Shown: positions 1 through 9,484 of the stretch, one piece after another
Layout: every line of letters starts with the position of its first letter
Position numbering within the stretch: the first letter of the stretch is position 1
DNA from: Cephalotus follicularis
Taxonomy: Eukaryota; Streptophyta; Magnoliopsida; Oxalidales; Cephalotaceae
Length of the DNA: 64,000 nucleotides
Direction: 5' to 3'
Assembly: GCA_001972305.1 (NCBI GenBank)
Contig: BDDD01006352.1
Span: forward strand, 27,338 to 91,337
Translations under genes and position numbers: made by a program
Notes under the pieces: model-generated
Database searches by the model: none
Told to the model about the DNA's origin: nothing
The model's input: only the letters and a program-made list of their open reading frames with translations

Positions 1-85
1 ACAACTGATTACTGGAAGAAAAAAAATGCCTACTTTTTTGCTTTATAAATAGTTTCTTCCTTGACGTAAATAGATAGATATTCTA

Positions 86-639
86 TTAAATAATATAAGA
101 GAACAGAATTTTCCTAATCATTAAGGGCAGCATAATATTATGTACAACATTGTAATGTAATTTACCAAGTCGTGGCTGCCCAAAACAACATAAATTGCCA
201 GTATGTAACAATACCATCCATGCAGGAGGGACTTGATACGGATTCAGAGAGTTACAACAAACGATTCTACAATGGCTGCCATCCTGTAGAGTAAGGTCGA
301 AACTTAGCATGCATACATTTCTGATAATCAGGCTTTGTATCGAATTGTGCTTTTCTAATAATTCATACAAATTCATACAAATGTATAAATCTAGGTTAGT
401 AGTTACAAGAAAAATCAAAAAGGACTTTTTACTAGTAATTTATGCTCACAACAAGTAAATGCAGAAAAAAAAATAAAGGTGCTTTTTTTGTAAAATATTT
501 GAACTTGTGCAGCCCATACCTTGCTACTCATAATGGGAAAAGCCCCCCATTTTAAGGGTTTTAATGGCCAATTGTTAAAGGGAGGGCTTCTTTTAAAACA
601 CCTAGAAGCCAAACTGTATTGACGATCCCTGTCCTGCAA
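86..639 (-). other. Possible exon pair of an unidentified captured gene
   Basis: Two adjacent open stretches lie on the minus strand. The upstream one (639 to about 500) reads like coding sequence rich in Pro and Trp and ends at AAG before GTATGGG, a possible splice donor. A pyrimidine-rich stretch and an AG near 388-400 could be the acceptor for the second stretch (to about 110), which encodes a mixed hydrophobic sequence. I do not recognise the protein. Being on the same strand as the RPN2 and NDUFA9 fragments, it may be a third captured gene, but it may also be chance open frame. Confidence 0.22.
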
Positions 640-950
640 AGAGGTCTGTTTAACGATTAATAATTAATATTAGGTCATCATGCGATTTGAAGAACTACTC
701 ACGAGAGATTTATAAGCATAATTCATATACGTAAACTCATACCACATTCTCTTACAAACAACAGTAGATCATTCAGCAAAGCATACAACATTCTTTTATA
801 GATACCAGTGAAAATGTAAAATCATATGTATGCCTGGAACTGGCAGGTAATTAAAAGTGTTTCGAATCAGCAGGACTAACACAAGCTACAATAAAATAAT
901 TAACGGTATGGTTAAGCAAAGTCAAGCAAGCAGAAATATCAACTCAAATA
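640..950. other. AT-rich stretch without recognisable features
   Basis: I see no coding sequence, repeat or RNA gene here. It lies inside the presumed CACTA interior. Confidence 0.4.
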
Positions 951-1455
951 AATTCTAACTCTTAAATTCTCCCAAAAATCGGGCATGATGTATTCGTATA
1001 TCGGACTATGCCCCCTGTAAAATAAAACACAGTTGGTATATTTGGGCTCAGCCCTCAGCAGACCGCACCTAAATCTAGATCAAATCATTCTAATCACCTG
1101 TCAAGAAACATCATCTACAATATTATTTGTCTGCACAAGTGAAACTTGAATTTCTATACTAGGCAAAAAACAAGAGATATAGGATAGCAATAATACAACA
1201 CAACATCTTCTCTTTGCATAGAAAAAAGTTAATGAAATACATAAGGAAAAAAAACACGTGCAAACAATGTAATCACTCGGTAAGATTCTCCCAAAAATTC
1301 AAACTCTTAAATTCTCCCAAAAATCGGGCATGATGTATTCGTTTATCGGACTATGTCCCCTGCAAAGAAAAACACAGTTCATATATTTGGGCTCAGCCCT
1401 CAGCAGACCACACCTAAATCTAAATCATATCATTCTAATCACCTGTCAAGAAGTA
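951..1455 (-). repeat. Direct duplication of an LTR-derived module
   Basis: A segment of about 160 bp occurs twice in the same direction (951-1110 and 1296-1455) with scattered differences. Read on the minus strand it matches the conserved module found in the TE-B LTRs (near 30360-30510) and the TE-C interior (near 49310-49450): GGGCTGAGCCC, then a CAGGGGGCATAGTCCGATA-like stretch, then TTTTTGGGAGAAT. The CACTA interior therefore also holds old LTR fragments, or shares this module by capture. Confidence 0.6.
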
Positions 1456-1654
1456 TCTACTATTTTTTCTCTACTATATTATGATAAAATGATGCAAAGT
1501 ATCATCATAAAAACTCAACGTGAACTATAAAAAAAAGTGTAAACGAAAACGAAACTTTCAATGCTATAGATACCATTGCAAGTTGTTGAGCCATTCCATA
1601 GTGTATAAATATTATATTATAAACAAATAGGTATCTATAGATCTATATATCAAC

Positions 1655-1740
1655 CTGTCCCAAATCGCCCATCAACTTGAGATGACGAGTGGAACCCTCA
1701 CAACCTCGGAAGGGAACCAAAACTTGAGTTCCCATTTTGG
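1655..1740 (-). pseudogene. NDUFA9: Isolated exon of mitochondrial complex I 39-kDa subunit (NDUFA9-like)
   Basis: On the minus strand an 86-bp exon lies between an acceptor (TTTATTTAG) and a donor (CAG before GTTGAT). It encodes A-K-M-G-T-Q-V-L-V-P-F-R-G-C and on to H-L-K-L-M-G-D-L-G-Q, matching the stretch after the N-terminal Rossmann glycine motif of plant NDUFA9 (NADH dehydrogenase alpha subcomplex subunit 9), an accessory matrix-arm subunit of the short-chain dehydrogenase fold. No neighbouring NDUFA9 exon is visible in either direction. The exon is open and both splice sites look usable, but alone it cannot make the protein. It is on the same strand as the RPN2 fragment and about 180 bp downstream of it, which fits DNA-level capture by a transposon. 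Confidence 0.75.
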
Positions 1741-1920
1741 CTAAATAAATAAATAAATTGATGGTTAAAATGAAATCGAAGCTAAAAGAAGAAAAGCTCA
1801 AATTTACAAAGACAAGCTCAAGTAGGCATGAAGTGAGGTTTTCTCATGCAAATATCCATATAATTGATCGCACAATCAATGCTTCTTTAAAGCAGAAAGA
1901 AACAACAAAGTGAATATTAC

Positions 1921-3499
1921 CTGCATAGAGTCCCCATCCTTCTCAGTAGATGATTTTCCTTTTCCGGTATGTGCACCAGCAGCTAATGACTCGGTCCCAG
2001 ATGTCTTTTCAGCAATAGCCTTCTGGTCTGCTTCTTTCTTGGCCCTAGCTTTAGCCTTAGCTGACGTTGACAGAACAGCAGTAGGAAGTTTCACAGCTGA
2101 TGTAGTGGTGGGCACAGTTGTTGGCTTTGGATACTCAAACAATGAAGGCTTTGCATGTGATAAGAATTCAAACTTTGGAACTTTCAAGTCATAGTTCAGT
2201 CCAATAAAAGCTGTAGGTGAAAATGCCAAGCTAACAAAGTAGATAAGGGGATACCAATACTAAAATTGACTGAAAACAGCAAGACCAACAACAGCAGTGA
2301 TTTTATCATCTTTTGTCTTTGAAAGAAGTCTTATGGTCACATTCCTTCAATCGGCATCAAGGATTCTAGAGGCCAAGATTGCCCCCATCTTGCTCATGGT
2401 GTCCTCATGCTTATCGAGAACTATCTTTTCCAGTTGCCGCCTAAAAGCCAAGAATTTAGACAAGAATAACATTTAAAAAAATACGGGAAAATAATAATAA
2501 AAATGGTAATAATATTTAACTAGCACAATACCTAAATATTCCAACACAAGAATCACTGGCTTCATTAATTTGGACCATGACCATAGCCATAGCAATGAGG
2601 GCACCGTGACGAACAAAATCAACATCCGATGTTAGAGGCTCCCGCAATGATATAGCCTCACTCAGACCAGTGCCTGCACAGGAAATGCCTACTGGGAGTG
2701 CTGCACCATATCGAACATGCGGGTTGTAAGACTCTGATAGCAGGGAGACTATCCGTGGAGTCTGTAAATAACCAATGTAGTGAGATATTCCGCAACCCAT
2801 ATCACTCACACAGGAAGAATAAATCAATATCACTTAAAGAACACACACATAGCAAAAGCCTGATATAAAACAATCAAGAAAGACTGAGAAGATAGATAAA
2901 GAATGAGAATAAGGAGCAAGCCACATCACCAACCTGCTCTGGCTCAGAGTACAGAACAAACCCAAGTGCTAGAACAGCAGTCCTCCTGACATCATCACTC
3001 ACATCTGATACAGCAAAGTGCAACAGCTGGTGAATAGCCTTGTTGTTTGCGGTTCCACTGTAGGCCAATGCCAATGCGTACATACCACCATAGCGTAGTA
3101 TAGGGTCCTGATCCCGAGTCATCTGCTCAATCAATGTGTCCGCTTCTTCTTCTCTTCCATATACCGTAAGAGCTATACCCAATGTTAATCCCCTGAAACA
3201 TATAACAATGACAAACAATGAGGGAATGGGAAAAAAAAGACAGAGTCCGTTAATCCAGATTGCACAACACAACTTCAGCTAATAATCTTCTCATGCTGAG
3301 TCTCATGTGCATAAAAAAGCATTTCGCTTGCCTTTTCACTTGCAGTTCCAACCATAAGTAAACCCATACTAATACCAGCAGCCTCCCCAGCAACGGCACT
3401 ATCAGTATAAAGCGCACTTTTTATGTCTTCATAAATTTCTTCATTTGCAGTTCCTAGGGCTGCCAAACCAAGACCTAAGCAAGCTCCATGTTGAATAAC
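1921..3499 (-). pseudogene. RPN2: Decayed 4-exon fragment of 26S proteasome subunit RPN2 (PSMD1)
   Basis: Four minus-strand exons (3279-3499, 2934-3192, 2532-2761, 1921-2440) match the middle and C-terminal part of plant RPN2, the large non-ATPase scaffold of the 19S proteasome base. They encode the toroid of proteasome/cyclosome repeats (from V-I-Q-H-G-A-C-L through L-Y-T-D-S-A-V-A-G-E-A-A-G and the [12 protein letters not shown] repeat), the [11 protein letters not shown] segment and the K-A-K-A-R-A-K-K-E acidic/basic tail. Introns are retained and mostly have GT/AG borders. Signs of decay: two in-frame stops in the 1921-2440 exon (TGA at the usual G-G of L-D-A-G-G-R, TAG at the W of F-W-Y-W-Y), a lost donor after 3279 (CT in place of GT), and one residue missing in T-S-D-V-V-D. 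The N-terminal half and the last exons are absent. It is a gene fragment, not a working gene. Confidence 0.9.
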
Positions 3500-3559
3500 C
3501 TACATTGAATAAATGAATAAACAAATATAAAAACCCGATATTAGTTTCCAAAATACTTA

Positions 3560-3748
3560 CTACCTCTTGGAACAACAAGGCCACCATAAATAAGTGAATA
3601 CATATAGCGTACTTATTAAAACAACCACACACAATACAAGAGCAGGTGTTTCAGGTAAGAGAACAAAGAACAAACCATCAATAACTTGGTTAGTGGAATC
3701 ATCTAGGTGAGCAGCCTTCCAATAGCTCCTCCAAAGTACCATACCCAC
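3560..3748 (-). other. Possible captured exon, unidentified
   Basis: After a good acceptor (TTATAGTTTCAG) the minus strand is open for about 60 codons, beginning G-M-V-L-W-R-S-Y-W-K-A-A-H-L and continuing to N-Q-V-I-D-G-L-F-F-V. It does not match the RPN2 sequence expected upstream of the exon at 3499, and I do not recognise it. It could be an exon of another captured gene or an open stretch of intron. Confidence 0.2.
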
Positions 3749-3751
3749 CTG

Positions 3752-4429
3752 AAACTATAAAATATTAGATAGAGATCCAAACCCATTTATATTTTTTGGG
3801 ACAAAAGGGGTAAAAGTGTGGATTCTGTTTACAATATTGATTCATGTAGAGTGAGATGGGACCTGGCAAAGCAATAAAACAATCAGAGTGGCGGGCCATT
3901 TCTGCCTTTCTTTGATGCACGTCTGGTAGTGCCTTACCACTCCAACAGTTTCACCAGTTATCTTTGGCTCCACATAGTACACATAAGAATTATTAAAGAT
4001 TTAAAACAAAAGCCCTAATGTTTAGAGCACAAAACTGATCAACAACCTGCAATCAGAATCTAAAGTTATTTGGCTCTATAACAGTAACAGTGTAGTAAAT
4101 ACAAACTGGTGGTGAGTCAATAACTCTTTGCTATTCTAAAAATTGAAGGTGAACCCTCATCATGGGATTGCTACCACAGCCCACAACATATCAATAGGAT
4201 TGGAATCTTATAGCCCCTGAGGCTTTTGGATATCCAACAGGCACTAATATCCTCAAGAGCAGCAGCCCACATAAATAAAAAAAATTCATTATCTAAAAAA
4301 GAACAAATAATTTCGTTATCTAAAATTATTACCAGTTGACTACATTAAAATCCATCTGTTCATAGAGCAATAGTTAAAATGTAAATGTAGCAAGTAAATA
4401 CCCTAATTCAAGCTGTGACGAACCGGCAG
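3752..4429. other. Non-coding interior, nothing recognised
   Basis: AT-rich sequence without convincing coding potential. The expected upstream RPN2 exons are not found here. Confidence 0.4.
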
Positions 4430-5335
4430 CAAAGAGTTGGAGCTACGAGCTGTGACGAACCGGCAGCAATAATTTCTGTTTGCCGACCGCAGTAAATACC
4501 CTAATTAAAATGTTAATGTAGCAAGTAAATACCCTAAAATCTTATGTAAACATATTCTACAATTTTGTGTGTTTCCTTAATTCAAGCTGTAAAAATATAA
4601 TTATATATGTATAAATACAGAGACGAACCGACAGATTTGGAGCTTCGAGTTGCACCCAGACGATTTGGAGCTGCGAGCTTGGACCGATCGGAGTTGACAG
4701 CAAAGAGTTGAAGAAAGAGAGCGCTTTCACGGCTAAAATGGCGATGCAGATGGGAGAGATAACAATGGCGAGATGCAGATGAAAGAGAGACAAGGATGAA
4801 GATGTAAAACAAAAAAGCGAACTCTGTAAAAGGAACAAATCAAAAATATTATAAATTCGAAATAAATTAAATCCCGACCGCCATAGCGGTCGGTAACGAA
4901 TAAGAGCAGTCGGCAAATAGAAATAAATATTAATTTCGTTAAATTTGGAATTGCAGATCGCCTGGGCGGTCGGCAAATATAAAGCGGTCGGCAATTCAAA
5001 ATTGAAATAAATAATAATAATAGTAAAATTGTAATCGCCGACCGCAAAAGCGGTCTGCAATTCCAAAAATGCTGTTGCCGATGGGAAATCAACACAATTT
5101 CAATTTAGGACATTTACCGACCGCTATAGCGGTCGATAAAACAAAAATGCGGTTGCCAAAATGAAAGGAATAATAATATTGTTAATTTTAGAATTGCCGA
5201 CCGCTAAAGCGGTCGGCAATTCCTAAATATTGCGGTTGCCAATGGGAAAGTAGCACGATTTTGCTTGGGTACATTAGCCGACCGTATAGGCGGTCGGTAA
5301 GGCGGTCGGCAAAAAAGGCGGTCGGGAAATCCCCT
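4430..5335. repeat. CACTA subterminal repeat array
   Basis: At least a dozen copies of CGACCGC or its complement GCGGTCGG occur, many as paired inverted copies separated by a few bases (for example GACCGCTATAGCGGTC, and the pairs near 4873, 5038, 5193 and 5275). Copy density rises toward the terminus. Such subterminal arrays are the known transposase-binding regions of plant CACTA elements. Confidence 0.8.
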
Positions 5336-5348
5336 GTTTCTAGTAGTG
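5336..5348 (-). repeat. CACTA terminal inverted repeat
   Basis: The 13 bases read CACTACTAGAAAC on the minus strand. The element's edge is confirmed by the switch to TE-A LTR sequence, which is continuous in the second LTR copy near 22280. Confidence 0.85.
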
Positions 5349-6511
5349 TAATTCACCATCCATAAAAAGAATATTACATTATCCACCAAGATATTCATAC
5401 ATAACTTGTTCATAAGAGATACACAAGAACCGCACAAAAGATGCCTCCAATGCATGAAGGAAGAAACTGGCCAAGCAGGCCAGGGGAGATGAACGCTACA
5501 CGGTCTACCTAGCAAAAAGGTTCATAAAGTGGTCCGACGAAAGGAAGAACTTCACATGCTTCCTCAACTGCAAAACAACCTAGAGGGGATTAGTCCAAAC
5601 GACTAGTGAGAGGAAAAGAAAGCATTCCTTAAGTGCCCGACGAGCACCGGACGCTAAGCAAAAGGCTATGCTCAACTGGCCAACAAATAACCACAGCTCA
5701 TCACCCGAGGATACTCAAGAAGAATCAAACAGGCTACTTGGAGTATAATATAGCAAAAGATATGTAAAATCAATAATGCTAATGAACAAGAGCAAGAGAG
5801 ACAAAATAAAGCAAGTGTGCAAACCAACATCCCGAGGACCAAAAAAAAGGATCTCAGACTCCAAGGATCAAGTAGATCAGAGGAACATTGGTACCTGTCA
5901 CATTACCCAAACCACCACGGCCGAAACCACCTCGGCCATACACGTAAATCTACCGGCGCCGGATTTCACGGAAATAATCTCACACAGTCCACCAAACTGG
6001 AGATGAAGATAATAGGCTTAAAGGAAGTGCACCACCTATCATATACTGGTACAGAGAGCCACATGTCTTTGTCTTCAATCAGAGGTAGAGCCCAGCCCCT
6101 GAGAGATAGAGCAGATCGTGAACATTAACTGAGGGCCGGTGAATCACAGCTCACGCACCACCCTCATTAGCTAATCGTATATAAGTACATCGATAGAGAG
6201 GTCGGAAAATCACCGCACGAGCCACCCATCGTCGGAGATCTCAGAGTTGAGCATCCTACAAGGCCTGTTGGGAAGAGGAGCAGATCCTCGGTGCACTGAC
6301 ACTCGCATCCCATCATAGACAACGGGAATGTGCAGATCCAGGTTGAGGAACCTGGGGGGAGTCACACTTAAGCGCATCATAGACCAATGGCACTGCAGTT
6401 ACGAGAGGGGAATCCACGCTTACTCGCCCTCACAAAGTCTTGCTCGATCATCACAGTTTCCTGGCACCCAGTATCCAGAACCAACAACACATGGTATCAA
6501 AAGAGTTATGA

Positions 6512-6579
<68 letters not shown>

Positions 6580-7422
6580 CAGGATAAAACAAGGGAAAAT
6601 ATCACCTAGAACATCAAGCATACCAGCTCAGAAATCAATATCAACTGATATATGTCAAAACAAGAAAAGGAACAACTCCCAGAAATGATACACCATGGGA
6701 AGGAAATCCATGACACAAAATAAGCTTAAGACTCTCAACTATTCAAGATAAAAGAAAGGAATGTCCCACTCACCACTTAACCGCACAGCTTCCTATAGCT
6801 CTGGATCAACAGTCAGCTCCTCGGCTACAATAACAACAAACACAGACTTAGCACGATCTGTAACTAAGACAGAGCAAAACATGCATGAAGCCTACGTGCA
6901 TGATCAACACCTCGGATAGTCATCCTGACCATCCACATTGCTTAACACTCCACCACAGATCATCCCACGATCATCACCGTTATCTCTGACTCCACCACGA
7001 ATGGGAGGTTTAGCACGCATATTGCAAAACTAACAGGGGAAAGAAGACGAAGAAAGAAGAGCTCACCTCGACAAACACAAGGTCCTAGATCTTCACAGCA
7101 AAAACTCACCTTCGCTAAAGAAAACTTCAGAAGAAGAAGAAGCACTAAGAACCCTCACTTCTGACAAGTAAACACTTCCTCTAGCACAACAACTGGTACA
7201 ACGGCTTCTTCACCTGCTATACTAACTTGACATGAAAGGGTAGTGTCCTTGAAAAGATGGGGCATTGAAATCTCTTACACAAGCCTGCAACCCACACTTG
7301 CACACAACCCCAAATGGCCATCACACCCAAATCAGCCAAGGCAAGGAGATAACCAAACCAGCCCAAACTACTTAAGGCCCAACACAAAAAGTCCAATACA
7401 AAAATGGACCTGGGTCGTTACA
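5349..7422 (-). repeat. TE-A 3' LTR, partial
   Basis: On the minus strand it begins TGTAACGACCC at 7422, directly after a purine-rich tract. It matches the right-hand LTR (22283-23411) with substitutions and length differences. Its outer part is displaced by the CACTA insertion. Confidence 0.8.
6511..6579. repeat. (CA)n-(TA)n microsatellite in the TE-A LTR
   Basis: About 58 bases of CA dinucleotide repeat followed by a short TA run. The open frames across it are repeat artefacts. Confidence 0.95.
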
Positions 7423-7439
7423 TCCTCCCCATCTTAGGA
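7423..7439 (-). other. TE-A polypurine tract
   Basis: The minus strand reads CCTAAGATGGGGAGGA immediately before the LTR start TGTAACGACCC. This is the normal plus-strand priming site of LTR elements. Confidence 0.7.
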
Positions 7440-9484
7440 AATTCCATCCTCAGGATTTCCCGTTGAAACACAAAAGAGGGCGGTGTAACGACTCCTCATC
7501 TCCTCTTCACACTCCCAGGTACCTTCCTCCATTACTTGGTTTCTCCATAGGACCTTCACCAACGGGATGGTCTTGCTCCTCAAGACCTGATCTCGACGAT
7601 CCAAAAATCTTCACTGGAGCTTCTTCATAAGCTAAGGTCGGTAACTCTTCATCTGGAAACTCTACCAAGGATTCCAAAACATGAGAGGGGTCGTCTACAT
7701 ACTTCCTCAGCATAGAAACATGAAAGACGTCGTGAACATGAGCCAACTATTGAGGTAAAACCAGACGATAAGCCACTGGTCCAATGCTCTTCAAAATCTC
7801 AAAAGGACCTATATGCCATTGACTAAGCTTGCCGCGCTTACCAAAACGAATCACTCCTGTATATGTCGATACATGGAGGAAAACCTTATCACCAACAGAG
7901 AACTCCAAATCCTTGCGACCCTGATCGGCATAACTCTTATGCCTGCTCTGCGTTGCTCGCAAACGTCATCGGATAAGTTTCACCTTCTCTGTCGTGTCTT
8001 GAACCATCTCAGGACCTAACAACTTACGATCATTGACTTCATCCCAACACAACGGAGTCCTATAATGCCTGCCATACAGAGCTTCATACGGTGCCATAAC
8101 AAGGCTGGTTTGGTAGCTGTTGTTGTAGGTGAATTCGATCAAGGTCAGCCGAGAATCCCAACTCTCTTTAAAATCCATCACACAAGCTCTCAACATATCT
8201 TCAAGAATCTGGATCGTGCGCTCGGACTGTCCATCAGTCTAGGGATGATACGCTGTACTGAGTCGCAACTCTGTACCCAGCTCTGCTTGCAACCTCTGCC
8301 AAAATCTCGAAGTGAACCTGGGATCTCTGTGCAATACAATACTATCGGGGACTCCGTGCAACCTAACGATCTCGTCCATGTACAACAATGCCAACCTTTC
8401 CAAACTATACACCATCTGTATCGATGAGAAGGGGGCCGACTTGGTCAGTCGATCCACTATGACGCATATAGCATCGTGCTTCCTCCGTGTCAAGGGAAAA
8501 CCCGAGACGAAGTCCATAGAAATATGATCCCAGTTCCATTCAGGAATAGGAAGAGACAGAAGAAGACCCGACGGCTTCTGCCTTTTCGCCTTCACTCGCT
8601 GGCAGGTCAGGCATCTTGCCACGAACCTGGCGATCTCTCTCTTCACTCCACACCATCAATAGTGGAGCTTAAGGCCGCGATACATCTTGGTACTCCCAGG
8701 ATGCATCGACCAAGCAGAACAATGCGCTTCCTCCAAATTCTCTTTCTTAAGCTATACTACATGCGGCACGCATATCCTCGGCCCAAACATCAGAGCACCA
8801 TCCTCTCTGATGTAGAAGATAGTCCGAGCTCCTTCTCGGACTTGCCTCAAGAGCTTAACCAATCTCCAATCTCTCTCTTGAGCCTCACAGATATGGTCTA
8901 CCAAAACTGACCTCACCCGAAGAGAAGCTACCACTGCACCGTTGTCCTCGGCAAACAACTCCACACCCAAAGATCTTAGCTGTTCCAACAACAGCAGATA
9001 GATCGTCTGAACATGCGCAAGGGGAAGGGAAGACTTCCTGCTTAGTGCATCAGCTATCACTTTAGCCTTGCCTGGGTGATACTCAATGGTGCAATCATAA
9101 TCCTTGATCAACTCAATCCATCTCCTTTGCCTCATGTTAAGGTGCTGCTGGGAAAATAGATACTTCAAGCTCTGATGGTCGGTAAAGATCTGACAGACCT
9201 CTCCATACAGGTAGTGCCGCCAAATCTTCAACGCAAAGACCACTGCCGCTAACTCCAGATCATGAGTCGGATAATTATGCTCGTGGGTCTTTAACCGTCG
9301 TGATGCATAAGCTATCACCATGCCTTCTTGCGTCAGTACGCAACCTAGACCTTGCATAGAAGCGTCACAGAAAACCACAAAATCAACCCCGGGAGAAGGA
9401 AGAACCAATACTGGGGCCGATGTCAATTAGTGCTTCAACTCCAGGAAACTCTTCTCACAGGCCTCCGACCAGACGAACTTCACT
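7440..9484 (-). mobile_element. TE-A pol, RNase H to chromodomain-like end (broken)
   Basis: From high to low coordinates the minus strand encodes RNase H (9030-9484; F-C-D-A-S-M-Q-G-L and A-D-A-L-S-R-K-S), the integrase zinc-binding region (about 8590-8700), the integrase core (about 8030-8560; M-D-F-V-S-G-F and [10 protein letters not shown]), the GPF/Y region (about 7760-7850; G-P-F-E-I-L) and a chromodomain-like tail (about 7487-7560; V-K-V-L-W-R-N and T-W-E-C-E-E-E-M). The tail places it with chromoviruses. Several breaks are present. The upstream edge is the TE-C2 insertion. Confidence 0.85.

Larger units (their letters stand above)
1..5348. mobile_element. CACTA (En/Spm-type) DNA transposon, right part, carrying captured gene fragments
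   Basis: The right end reads, on the minus strand, CACTACTAGAAAC, the classic CACTA terminus, preceded by several hundred bases of CGACCGC/GCGGTCGG subterminal repeats. Directly outside it the TE-A LTR begins at a position whose second copy (near 22280) shows unbroken LTR sequence, so the CACTA inserted into that LTR. The neighbouring TAA at 5349-5351 is the likely 3-bp target duplication. The missing outer part of the same LTR (present at 21561-22282) is not found to the left, so the other CACTA end should lie beyond the window. Exons of RPN2 and NDUFA9 lie inside. No transposase is seen here, so the copy may be non-autonomous. Whether the host exons are inside the transposon, rather than beside a smaller one, is inference. 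Confidence 0.6.

Noticed and set aside
1910-2194. Plus-strand open frame opposite the RPN2 fragment
   Set aside because: It is antisense to an exon with clear RPN2 similarity, so it is a shadow frame.
6328-6609. Open frames with Thr-His or Cys-Val repeats
   Set aside because: They are translations of the CA microsatellite in an LTR.
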